Part shown: piece after piece, positions 53,505 through 61,727 of the stretch
Layout: each line of letters starts with the position of its first letter
Position numbering within the stretch: position 1 is the first letter of the stretch
NCBI GenBank assembly: GCA_963749415.1
Contig: CAVVMG010000001.1
Coordinates: 2,480,001 to 2,544,000, forward strand
Direction of reading: 5' to 3'
Origin: JALYNX01 sp963749415
GTDB lineage: Bacteria; Actinomycetota; Acidimicrobiia; Spongiisociales; ZC4RG35
DNA: 64,000 bases
Notes under the pieces: model-generated
Databases searched by the model: none
Told to the model about the DNA's origin: nothing
Seen by the model: the letters and a program-made list of their open reading frames with translations, nothing else
Position numbers and translations under genes: made by a program

Positions 53505-53687
53505 CTACTCCTCGGGGATCACGATCCAGAGGATCGGATAGACGACGAGGGGAAACCCGAAGATGGTCAGGACCACGAACAGCACCCGCATCGCGGTCCG
53601 GCTCATGCCGAACCGGTCGGCGAGGCCGGCGGCGACCCCTGCGATGACCCTGCCTTCCTTGGGTCGAACGAGTTTCGAACTGCTCAT
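53505..53687 (-). CDS. PspC-domain membrane protein
   Basis: The 60-residue protein is a single PspC domain: KLVRPKEGRVIAGVAAGLADRFGMSRTAMRVLFVVLTIFGFPLVVYPILWIVIPEE spans almost the full length (residues about 5-60). RxxxxRxIAGVxxGLAxxF and the hydrophobic stretch are typical. PspC-like proteins help the envelope stress response. The start is ATG 53687; a TTG two codons earlier is possible. It diverges from dinB with 66 bases between the starts. Confidence 0.93.
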   Translation of the reverse strand: MSSSKLVRPKEGRVIAGVAAGLADRFGMSRTAMRVLFVVLTIFGFPLVVYPILWIVIPEE

Positions 53688-53739
53688 TGTCAAAGCGTAC
53701 GTGGACTCAGAAACCCATTGCCCCGGATCGCCTCATCGG

Positions 53740-53753
53740 CGAACATATGTTCG
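53740..53753. promoter_or_regulatory. SOS (LexA) box before dinB
   Basis: CGAACATATGTTCG is a perfect 14-bp palindrome matching the actinobacterial/Gram-positive LexA consensus CGAAC-N4-GTTCG. It ends one base before the dinB ATG at 53754. dinB is a typical SOS gene, so LexA control is likely. Confidence 0.85.
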
Positions 53754-54942
53754 ATGCGCGCTCGAGCCACGATCCTCCACGCCGACCTCGACGCCTTCTA
53801 CGCCTCGGTCGAGCAACGCGACGATCCCGCACTGCGCAACCGGCCGGTCATCGTCGGCGGTCGGGGTGGTGCTTGCCGCCAGCTACGAGGCCCGCGCCCA
53901 TGGGGTGCGGACTGCGATGGGTGGCCGCGTGGCACTCCGGCTTTGCCCCGAAGCGGTGGTGGTCCATCCCCGTATCGACGCATACAGCGAGGCGAGCAAG
54001 GCGGTGTTCGAAGTCTTCGAGGACACGACCCCCATGGTCGAGGGAATCTCGATCGATGAGGCCTTTCTCGACGTGGGAGGGCTGCTCCGTGTCTCGGGCG
54101 AGCCGATTGCCATCGCCCGGCGTCTCCGGGACAGAGTCCGCTCCGAAGTCGGGCTTCCGATCACCGTGGGGGTCGCCCGCACCAAGTTCCTGGCCAAAGT
54201 GGCCAGCGGGGTAGCCAAGCCCGACGGGCTCCTGGTGGTCGAACCGGGTATCGAGCTCGACTTCCTCCACCCCCTACCCGTGGAGCGGCTCTGGGGGGTG
54301 GGACAGGTGACCGCGGCCAAGCTCCACGATCGTGGCATCGCCACCGTGGGCGAGGTTGCCCTGCTCACCGACTCCGCCCTGGTCGCAATGCTGGGCCCAG
54401 CCTCCGGTAGGCACCTCCATGCCTTGGCTCACAACTACGACCCGCGCCCGGTCTTGGGCCGAAGACGGCGGTCCATCGGCTCGCAGCGGGCATTCGGGCT
54501 GCGGCCGATGTCGTCGTCGGCGCTCGACGAGATACTGGTCGCGATCATTGACCGGGTGGCTAGGCGCTTGCGAAAGGCGGAGCGGCTGACAAGGACCGTG
54601 ATCCTCAGGATGCGATTCAACGACTTCACCCGAGCCACCCGCTCCCACACCCTGAACCGGGCGACCGCCAGGACCCAGGTCCTGTTGGGCGCGGCGCGTG
54701 ACCTCCTCAGCGACTCACAGCCGCTGATACGGCAACGAGGCCTCACCCTGATTGGGATCACCCTCGCCAATCTCGACGACGCCGACGCACTGCAGCCCGA
54801 GCTCCCATTCGAGAGACAGCCCGGGGAACGGCTGGATCGCGCCCTGGATGAGGTCAAAGGCAAATTCGGCAGCGATGCGGTGACCCGCGCCGTGCTCCTG
54901 GGGAAGGATCAGGGGATCAGCGTCCCGCTCCTTCCCGATTAG
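53754..54942 (+). CDS. dinB: DNA polymerase IV (Y-family; one frameshift)
   Basis: The protein starts at ATG 53754 as RARATILHADLDAFYASVEQRDDPALRNRPVIVGG. Near 53862 the frame changes and continues GVVLAASYEARAHGVRTAMGG to the stop at 54942. Catalytic motifs are HADLDAFYASVEQ (metal Asp), SIDEAFLDVGG (second Asp-Glu) and VARTKFLAKVASGVAKPDGL. The little-finger domain ends ELPFERQPGERLDRALDEVKGKFG. The joined length is about 395 residues. It is a translesion polymerase. The LexA box directly at its start implies SOS induction. The break, in a GGT/GGG-rich run, is probably an error. Confidence 0.92.
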
Positions 54943-56297
54943 GCAGGCGGGATGTTCTGGTTGAGCTGGAAGAAGTTGTCCGGATCGTATTTCGCCTTGA
55001 CCTGGCGGAGCCGGTCCCAGGTGTCACCCGGATAAGCAGCCCGCACGCGGTCTGCTCCCTCGTCTGCGAGGAAGCCCACATAGCCCCGGTCATCACCACC
55101 GTTGAGGACGCCGGCAAAGCGCTCCACCCATTCAGCACGGCGGGGGAAGTCGTCGGGCCCCTCGTAGAACGCGGCGACATTGATCAGGTACCTCCGGTCA
55201 CGATGAGCGAAGGCGGTCGTGTCGTTGGGCACTCTGGTCAAAGCCCCACCCAACACCCGAATCTGGGCGACTCGCATCGATGCGTCGGAGTCGTTCAGGT
55301 GATCGAGGATCGTCTCTGCCGTGGACAGGTCGAATTGGTCGGTGAACATGGTCCGAGCGACCGCCAGCGGCTTGTACTCGGGGTCCTCCGGCATGTAGAT
55401 CCCGGTGAAGGGCATCGAAGCGGTCATGTCGGCCAGCGGCTCTCCGAGAGACCGGAACCGCCCCATCATCTCCAGCCCCTGGTCCTCGGGCCCGGTCCAG
55501 GCGATCAGCGCCATGATCACCATGCTCCCCACCACCTCGTCGGGCACGAAGGGCATCGGCGGGCAATTCATCACGTTGGCGATCGTCGAGAGCTCCTCCG
55601 GTGCCGCCTCGGACTCGGCGATGAACCCGGCGATCGTCTCGACGGTGGCGGGGAGGATCATCATCCCGCCCACGAATGCGTCGACGGGATGCAGCCGGAA
55701 ATGGAGACGAGTGGCCACTCCGAAGTTGCCACCTCCACCACGGATCGCCCAGAAGAGATCCGGGTTGGTTTCCTCGTCGGCAATGACGATCTCACCATCG
55801 GCGGTGACCAACTCGGCGGCCAAGAGCGAATCGACCGTCAGCCCGTGCTTTCGCACCAGGAAGCCGACACCCCCGCCGAGGGTGATTCCCCCGATCCCGA
55901 CTGATCCGGCATCACCGAAACCGGTGACCAGCCCTTGGGCGGTGACCTGCTCCAGGTATTCGATCGCGGTGAGCCCGGTCTCGGCCCACGCTGTCCTCCC
56001 CTGCACGTCGATGTCCAGAGCCTTCATAGCCCCCAGATCGAGGACGATCCCTCCCTCGGTGGTGCTGTGGCCGGCCACGCTGTGACCGCCGCCGCGCACT
56101 GCGAGCTCGACGCCGTTGTCGCGGGCGGCGTTGATGACCAACGCAACATCGGCGCTGTCGGCGACTCGGGCGATCAGCGCCGGGCGGGCGTCGATGCCGC
56201 CGTAGAACACCTCCCGAGCTGCGTCGTAGTCGCGGTCTTCCGGTGTGATCAATTGGCCGTTCAGCTTGGCCTTCAGAAGCTCAGCGAGAGCGGTCAT
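54939..56297 (-). CDS. FAD-dependent oxidoreductase (BBE-type berberine-bridge-like)
   Basis: The 452-residue flavoprotein has a PCMH-type FAD-binding domain with the covalent-flavin histidine in RGGGHSVAGHS (about residue 71), GITLGGGVGFLVRKHGLTVDSLLAAELVTADGE and AIRGGGGNFGVATRL. The C-terminal BBE segment ends KYDPDNFFQLNQNI, the usual close. It oxidises an alcohol, sugar or other small molecule and passes electrons to oxygen; the substrate is unknown. AGGAGGTAGG lies before the ATG at 56297. Its stop overlaps the dinB stop by 4 bases. Confidence 0.92.
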   Translation of the reverse strand: MTALAELLKAKLNGQLITPEDRDYDAAREVFYGGIDARPALIARVADSADVALVINAARDNGVELAVRGGGHSVAGHSTTEGGIVLDLGAMKALDIDVQGRTAWAETGLTAIEYLEQVTAQGLVTGFGDAGSVGIGGITLGGGVGFLVRKHGLTVDSLLAAELVTADGEIVIADEETNPDLFWAIRGGGGNFGVATRLHFRLHPVDAFVGGMMILPATVETIAGFIAESEAAPEELSTIANVMNCPPMPFVPDEVVGSMVIMALIAWTGPEDQGLEMMGRFRSLGEPLADMTASMPFTGIYMPEDPEYKPLAVARTMFTDQFDLSTAETILDHLNDSDASMRVAQIRVLGGALTRVPNDTTAFAHRDRRYLINVAAFYEGPDDFPRRAEWVERFAGVLNGGDDRGYVGFLADEGADRVRAAYPGDTWDRLRQVKAKYDPDNFFQLNQNIPPA

Positions 56298-56324
56298 GGC
56301 CTACCTCCTGGGTGAGTTGGGGTC

Positions 56325-56340
56325 TTCGTCATACGACGAA
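56325..56340. promoter_or_regulatory. Short inverted repeat between flavoprotein and cyclase genes
   Basis: TTCGTC and GACGAA are exact inverted arms separated by ATAC, 27 bases upstream of the BBE flavoprotein ATG and 63 bases upstream of the divergent cyclase ATG. It may be an operator; there is no adjacent regulator gene to support this. Confidence 0.35.
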
Positions 56341-56403
56341 CGACGCTGGTCTAAATCGACACTGACTTACCGTGCCCCAGGATTTCTTAGACATAGGCTC
56401 CCG

Positions 56404-57684
56404 ATGTCAAACCAGGAGTCGTCAACACTGGACGCCGGCGGCGAAGCATTCCGACCACGCAGGGAAATACCCCGGTGGATCGATCGCATGGTGTCGATCG
56501 CGGTCGTCGACACGGATAGCGAGGATACGGCCCGCACCAAGCGGCTGCTCGCGGGCGCGCTTTGGGTGTCGCTGTTGACCACCATCGTCTCCGTCTACCA
56601 AATGGTGGCAGTTCTCGAGGCTCCCATCGCCGGCATGACGATCGCATGCTCCTGGCTCGGCAGTGGCGTGGCGCTCTTCGCCATGTGGAAGTGGCCTGCC
56701 TCCTACCCCGGAGTGATGCATTTCGTCATCCTGGTAAACATTTTCGTCGCGACCACTTTGATCATCGTCTTCGGCGGTCAGCTGGCCTCTGGGGTGAACT
56801 CGGTGTGGGGCCTGCTCGGGCTGATCGGAGGGGTCGTGGTCTTCGCCGATTGGCGGGCAACCGCCTGGCTCATTGTGTATCTGGTGACTTCGATCCTCGG
56901 CACGGCGATCGCAAGCCGGATCGAGCCCGTCGAGACCCTTGAACAGCCGGAGTATCTGGCGACCTTCAACCTCCTGGTTGTCGTCCTATTCGTCTATTGG
57001 GTCGTCTTCTATTACGTGAGACAACGGGCGCTGTTGCTCGAGCAGTCCGATGCGCTGCTCCGCAACGTCCTACCCGACGAGGTGGCGGAGAGACTGAAGT
57101 CATCACCGGAGACCATTGCCGACAGCTTCGAGTCTGCGTCGATCTTGTTCGCCGACGTGGCCGGGTTCACACCGATGTCGGCGGGGATGACCCCACGGGA
57201 ATTGGTTTCGCTCCTCGATGAGCTGTTCTCCGACTTCGACGGGTTGGTCGAGGAGTGCGGATTGGAGAAGATCAAGACCATCGGGGACGCATACATGGTG
57301 GCGGCGGGAGTCCCCGCCCCCGGCACGATCATGCCATCGCCATCTGCGACCTCGCGCTCGGGAATGACCGGTCTCGTGGCGTCCAAGAGCTATCTCGGAA
57401 GGCAGGTTCGGTTCCGGATCGGGATCAATTCCGGCCCGGTTGTCGCCGGGATCATCGGCCGCCACAAATTCAGCTACGACCTGTGGGGTGACGCGGTAAA
57501 CACCGCCAGCCGCATGGAATCGCTGGGCACAGCCGGGCACATCCAGATCACCGAGAGCACCCAGCGTTTGGTGGGAGACGTCTTCGTTTGCGAGCCGATG
57601 GGGACGATCGAGGTCAAGGGCAAAGGCGAGATGCCGGTATGGCATTTGGTGGCGCGGCGGCCGGAATACGCTGCCGCGGGATGA
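56404..57684 (+). CDS. Membrane-bound class III adenylate/guanylate cyclase (paired compensating frame breaks)
   Basis: From ATG 56404 the 426-codon frame encodes a cytoplasmic N-terminus, about six membrane helices (residues about 48-215: LWVSLLTTIVSVYQMVAVLEA to LLVVVLFVYWVVFYYV) and a class III cyclase domain. SILFADVAGFTPMSA and KIKTIGDAYMVAAG hold the two metal Asp residues and the purine-specifying lysine; YDLWGDAVNTASRME follows. A stretch of about 85 bases (57320-57405) lies out of frame: its proper reading, DHAIAICDLALGNDRS, occurs in another frame, so two opposite one-base indels flank it. The stop overlaps the next gene as ATGA. It makes cAMP or cGMP. Confidence 0.9.
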   Translation: MSNQESSTLDAGGEAFRPRREIPRWIDRMVSIAVVDTDSEDTARTKRLLAGALWVSLLTTIVSVYQMVAVLEAPIAGMTIACSWLGSGVALFAMWKWPASYPGVMHFVILVNIFVATTLIIVFGGQLASGVNSVWGLLGLIGGVVVFADWRATAWLIVYLVTSILGTAIASRIEPVETLEQPEYLATFNLLVVVLFVYWVVFYYVRQRALLLEQSDALLRNVLPDEVAERLKSSPETIADSFESASILFADVAGFTPMSAGMTPRELVSLLDELFSDFDGLVEECGLEKIKTIGDAYMVAAGVPAPGTIMPSPSATSRSGMTGLVASKSYLGRQVRFRIGINSGPVVAGIIGRHKFSYDLWGDAVNTASRMESLGTAGHIQITESTQRLVGDVFVCEPMGTIEVKGKGEMPVWHLVARRPEYAAAG

Positions 57685-57959
57685 GCGCGCCAGACGGTGC
57701 CGGCGAGCGGCCCAACCCCTTGGTCACGGTCCTGGGCTTCGTGCTCTACCTCGCCGCCGGGATCCCCATCTTGGTCGCAGGGCTGATCATGCCCTATTGG
57801 GCTGTCGCCGTCCTCGGCGTGATCTGGGTCATCGGTCTGCTGGCGGCGATCCGGTGGCGGAACTCACGCCCACTGTTCCTCGCCCTGCCATTCGCCATCG
57901 TCGGGCTGTGGTTCCTCACGGCGTGGGCCGGGGAGACTTTCCTCGGCTGGACGGCCTGA
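57681..57959 (+). CDS. Small integral membrane protein, unknown function
   Basis: The 92-residue protein starts at an ATG that overlaps the cyclase stop (ATGA). It has three hydrophobic segments: VTVLGFVLYLAAGIPILVAGLIM, YWAVAVLGVIWVIGLLAAIRW and FLALPFAIVGLWFLTAWAG. No family is recognised. Coupling to the membrane cyclase suggests it may assist or modulate it (inference). Confidence 0.72.
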   Translation: MSAPDGAGERPNPLVTVLGFVLYLAAGIPILVAGLIMPYWAVAVLGVIWVIGLLAAIRWRNSRPLFLALPFAIVGLWFLTAWAGETFLGWTA

Positions 57960-57965
57960 GCCTGC

Positions 57966-58316
57966 TCAGGCCCTGACGCTGTCCAGGTGCTGGAGGAGGT
58001 CGTGCGCCGCGAGCTCGATCTCCTTGTGCCGCCATTCGGCTGCTCGAAAATGGCAGGCGATCAGCCCCATGCGATGCACCCGCCGGAAGTCGCCGTAGAC
58101 GAAGCCATACCGAGCCTTGGTCTCGTCGGCAGCCCCTTCGGTAAGTCCCAGATGCCACTCGGCGTAGTCCTCCCAGGAGTGAGTCTCGAGGAACGCGTTC
58201 TGGTCCTCGGCGGAGGGCTGGCTCTCGCCCCAATCGCTCCTGAGCACGTACTGATGGGCATCGATCAGCTGACGAGCCCGATCTACGGCCGCTGGGTTCA
58301 CCTCGTACGAAGCCAT
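57966..58316 (-). CDS. Conserved-looking hypothetical protein, 116 aa
   Basis: I do not assign a family. The soluble protein starts MASYEVNPAAVDRARQLIDAHQYVLRSDWGE and contains WEDYAEWHLGLTEGAADETKARYGFVYGDFRRVHRMGLIACHFRAAEW, a Trp/Tyr-rich block of the kind seen in small actinobacterial conserved proteins. The full length is open and uses the same codon style as its neighbours. Its stop is 7 bases from the convergent small membrane protein stop. Confidence 0.72.
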   Translation of the reverse strand: MASYEVNPAAVDRARQLIDAHQYVLRSDWGESQPSAEDQNAFLETHSWEDYAEWHLGLTEGAADETKARYGFVYGDFRRVHRMGLIACHFRAAEWRHKEIELAAHDLLQHLDSVRA

Positions 58317-58374
58317 GCCGGATCATTCCCCATGCACGGGTTTCCGAATCCGGGATTCCGCAAAGTGGGAGACG

Positions 58375-58611
58375 TCAGCCCTCGGGGATCTCCCGTCGGT
58401 AGAAGGCGACTGTCACCGATCGCCTGTCATCCGCCTTGAAGAGTTTGCCGACGACACCCACGTCGGCAATGTGGAACAACTCCCAACCACTGGCCGACAT
58501 CTGATTGAACCGCGCAGATAGCGCGGTGATCTCCTCGGAACTATGCACTCCCGTGCGTCCGACCCACTTCTCCTCGAGGTAGACGGATTCGGTGTGATAG
58601 TGGTATGCCAA
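58375..58611 (-). CDS. DUF4177-like small protein with TTG start
   Basis: The 78-residue protein starts at TTG 58611, 7 bases after AGGAGG; no ATG is present upstream at a usable distance. It reads AYHYHTESVYLEEKWVGRTG and then LSARFNQMSASGWELFHIADVG, where LNxxGxxGWEL is the hallmark of DUF4177-like proteins. The end SVTVAFYRREI forms the last strand. The function is unknown. It diverges from the 1002-residue cyclase gene with 97 bases between the starts. Confidence 0.78.
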   Translation of the reverse strand: MAYHYHTESVYLEEKWVGRTGVHSSEEITALSARFNQMSASGWELFHIADVGVVGKLFKADDRRSVTVAFYRREIPEG

Positions 58612-58708
58612 TGCGACTCCTCCTGCCGTAGATGGACGGTGGTCATCCAAAGTAACGCCGGGCGGCTGCGACCCGCGGGCGGAGGGCTCCTCGTATATTC
58701 CGGGTTCG

Positions 58709-61700
58709 ATGCAGACCTTTCTCTTCACCGACATCGAGGGGAGCACCCGCCTCTGGGAGGAGAACGGCGAGTCCATGGCAGGGGCCCTGGCGCGTCATGA
58801 CGCGATCCTCGGCGACGCCGTGAATCGAGCCGGGGGTCAGGTGCTCAAGACGACCGGTGACGGGATCATCGCCGTCTTCGAGTCGCCTATCCAGAGCGTG
58901 GGCGCCGCAATCGCCTCGCAACAGAGCCTGCTCGCCGAGGAATGGGCCACATCGGGCCCGCTCCGTGTACGGATGGGGATCCACCTCGGCGAGGCCGAGA
59001 GCCGAGATGGTGACTATTTCGGGATGGCCATGAACCGCGCAGCAAGGATCATGGCAGCAAGCCACGGTGGGCAGGTGCTGATGTCGGGCGTGGCCGCGGC
59101 CGAAGTCGAAGACCTGCTCCCCTCGGACGTGATCCTTCGCGACCTGGGCTCGCACCGCCTCAAGGATCTCACTTTGCCCGAGCATCTCTACCAGGTGGTA
59201 CGTGACGACCTGGTGACCGAATTTCCCCCGCCGCTCACTCTCGACGCCCGGCCCCACAACCTGCCGCAGCAGGCAACCGAGTTCCTGGGAAGGGCCGACG
59301 AGCTGGCCGCGATCCAGGTGATGCTCGACTCTCCGGGCACCCGGTTGTTGACGATCGCCGGGCCCGGTGGCGCCGGCAAGACCCGCCTCGGGCTTCAGGT
59401 GGCCGCCGAGCAGGTGGATCGGTTCAAGGATGGAGTCTTCTTCGTCGACCTCTCCGCGGAACGTGAACCCGACGCTGCCTACGAGGCAATCGGGCGCGGT
59501 CTGGAACTTCCGATGTCTGGGGGCAACCCCCTGCGCTTCCTCGAGGCACGGTTGCGAGATCGTCAGATTCTGCTGCTCCTGGACAATTTCGAGCAGGTGA
59601 CTGCGGCCGCCGTAGGGCTGTCGGAGCTGCTGCAACAGGCCCCGGACCTGAAGATCCTGGTCACCAGCCGGGAAACGCTCCGGATCCGAGCCGAAAAGGT
59701 CTTCCCGGTCCCGCCCCTCGCACTCCCCCACCCCAATGCCCCCGCGACCGAGATCGCCGAGTCCGAGGCGGTGCGACTCTTCACCGATCGGGCCCGGGCG
59801 GTGAGTCCTGGCTTCTCCATCACCGAGGAGAACGCCACCGTCATCGCCGAGATCTGCCTCCGCCTCGACGGCCTGCCCCTGGCCATCGAGCTGGCGGCCG
59901 CCCGCCTCAATGTGTTCACCCCAGTCGATCTCCGGGATCGACTCCATGAGCGCCTCGACGTGCTGGGAGCCGGAGGCAGGGACCTCCCAGACCGTCAGCG
60001 AACCCTCTGGGGTGCCATCGGATGGAGTTACGAGCTACTCGACGAGTCGGAGCGCGAGATGTTCGAGATGATGTCGGTGTTCTCCACCACGAGCCTCGTC
60101 TCCTTCGAGGCGGTGGCGTCGGCGGTGGGGGTGGAGTTCGTGGTGGACGCCCTGGCCTCTCTCGTCGACAAGAGCCTGGCCCGTGCCGACGACAGCGAGC
60201 CGACCCGGCGGTTTTCGATGCTCTTGATGATCAAGGAGTATGCGGAATCTCGCCTCGCCGAGAACCCGGAGCGTGAGGGCGACGTGCGCCGAGCCCATGC
60301 GGCGCACTTCTCCGACCTCGGCCGGCGTCTCGCCGAGCGGTTGAGGAGCGAAGACAGATCAGAAGCCCTCGACAAATTCGAAGCCGAGAGCGGGAACCTG
60401 CGAACCGCCTGGAGTTTCTGGGTCGAGGATGGGCACCTTGGCCAGACGCTGGGACTGGTCGAGTCACTGTGGGCTTTGCACGAGGCAAAGGGCTGGTACC
60501 GCGCTGCGATCGAGATTGCGACCGACGCAGTCGGAATGCTGGAGGCCGCCGGTTCTCCGAGGGAGCTTCTCGGCGAGGAGCTCACCCTCCGCTCCAGCCT
60601 GGCTCGGGCCATGATGGCGGTCAGGGGCTATACCCCGGAAGTCGAGGCCGAGTTCACACGGGCACTCGCCATCTCCGACGTCTCCGGCGCCCCGGCGGAC
60701 CGATACCCGGTTCTCCGGGCGCTTGCCACCTATTACACGGGGATCGCCCAATTCGATAAGGGTGTGGCGTACGGGAAGGAGTTGTTGGCCCTCGGCGAGG
60801 AGACTGGAGACCTGGCAATCCTCGTCGACGGTCACTACATCTACGGGACGGGGCTGGCATTCACCGGGGACCTGGAGAACGGACTGCCCCATATCGACCG
60901 AGCGATCGAGCTCCACGATCCCCGCTTGCACCACTCGGCGCGCTTTCGCCTGGGGCCCAACACTGGAGTCACAGCAAGGACGGCTTCGGGCCTGCTCCTA
61001 TGGCAGTGCGGAGCCCTGGAGCAAGCAGTTGCCCGCCTTGCCGAGGCCCTCGATGTGGCCCGGGAGATGGACCACCCCTACAGCATCGCCTATGCCTTCT
61101 ATCACAACGGTTACCTCGCCCTCTATCGGAGCCGTTTCGACGATGCCCTGCAGCGCGCACACGAGTTGAAGCAGGTTTCCGAAGAGAACGAATACCCGGT
61201 GTGGGCCACGCTGGCCACAGTCCTCGAGGGTGTCGCTATGGCCTGCAGCGGGAGGGCCGAAGAGGGCCTGGCCCTGACAGAGCAAGGCATCGACCTCTAT
61301 CAGGGCCTCACTGCCCCACCGGTCTTCTGGCCCCAGATACTCATGCTCCGTGCGCTGGTCCATTCTCTGGCCGGAAAGCCCCATCAGGGCCTGGCCTTGA
61401 TCGATGAGGCCATCGCTCTGGCAGGTCCTGATGACCTGAGCTCCGCGGAATTCTGGGTCGCCAAGGGCGACTTCCTCCGGATGCTCCCCGAGACCGACCC
61501 CTCGGAAGCCGAGGATGCCTACCTGTCGGCGACGCGTTCATCGCGAGCTGGCGGGTTGTACCTCATCGAGCTGAGGGCGCTCACCAGATTGGTCACGCTG
61601 CGACGCGAGTCGGGCATCGCCCCCGATGGCACCGAAGACCTAGGTGTGGCCTACGGCCGGTTCCATGAGGGATTCGACGAGCACGATCTGGTGGAGGCCA

Positions 61701-61717
61701 AGGCGCTCCTGAGTTGA
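58709..61717 (+). CDS. Class III cyclase, AAA/STAND-type ATPase and TPR-like regulator
   Basis: The 1002-residue protein begins with a cyclase domain (about 1-170: TFLFTDIEGSTRLWEENG and LKTTGDGIIAVFESP with metal Asp residues, MAMNRAARIMAASHGGQ). An NB-ARC/STAND-like ATPase follows (Walker A GPGGAGKT at 218-225, Walker B QILLLLDNFE, LVTSRE sensor, LDGLPLAIELAAARL GxP-like motif, winged-helix TLWGAIGWSYELLDESE). A long C-terminal TPR-like array (about 560-1000) completes it. This is the architecture of large actinobacterial signal-transduction ATPases that link ligand binding to cyclase activity. No HTH domain is present. The frame is intact. Confidence 0.93.
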   Translation: MQTFLFTDIEGSTRLWEENGESMAGALARHDAILGDAVNRAGGQVLKTTGDGIIAVFESPIQSVGAAIASQQSLLAEEWATSGPLRVRMGIHLGEAESRDGDYFGMAMNRAARIMAASHGGQVLMSGVAAAEVEDLLPSDVILRDLGSHRLKDLTLPEHLYQVVRDDLVTEFPPPLTLDARPHNLPQQATEFLGRADELAAIQVMLDSPGTRLLTIAGPGGAGKTRLGLQVAAEQVDRFKDGVFFVDLSAEREPDAAYEAIGRGLELPMSGGNPLRFLEARLRDRQILLLLDNFEQVTAAAVGLSELLQQAPDLKILVTSRETLRIRAEKVFPVPPLALPHPNAPATEIAESEAVRLFTDRARAVSPGFSITEENATVIAEICLRLDGLPLAIELAAARLNVFTPVDLRDRLHERLDVLGAGGRDLPDRQRTLWGAIGWSYELLDESEREMFEMMSVFSTTSLVSFEAVASAVGVEFVVDALASLVDKSLARADDSEPTRRFSMLLMIKEYAESRLAENPEREGDVRRAHAAHFSDLGRRLAERLRSEDRSEALDKFEAESGNLRTAWSFWVEDGHLGQTLGLVESLWALHEAKGWYRAAIEIATDAVGMLEAAGSPRELLGEELTLRSSLARAMMAVRGYTPEVEAEFTRALAISDVSGAPADRYPVLRALATYYTGIAQFDKGVAYGKELLALGEETGDLAILVDGHYIYGTGLAFTGDLENGLPHIDRAIELHDPRLHHSARFRLGPNTGVTARTASGLLLWQCGALEQAVARLAEALDVAREMDHPYSIAYAFYHNGYLALYRSRFDDALQRAHELKQVSEENEYPVWATLATVLEGVAMACSGRAEEGLALTEQGIDLYQGLTAPPVFWPQILMLRALVHSLAGKPHQGLALIDEAIALAGPDDLSSAEFWVAKGDFLRMLPETDPSEAEDAYLSATRSSRAGGLYLIELRALTRLVTLRRESGIAPDGTEDLGVAYGRFHEGFDEHDLVEAKALLS

Positions 61718-61727
61718 TCGACGAGCG

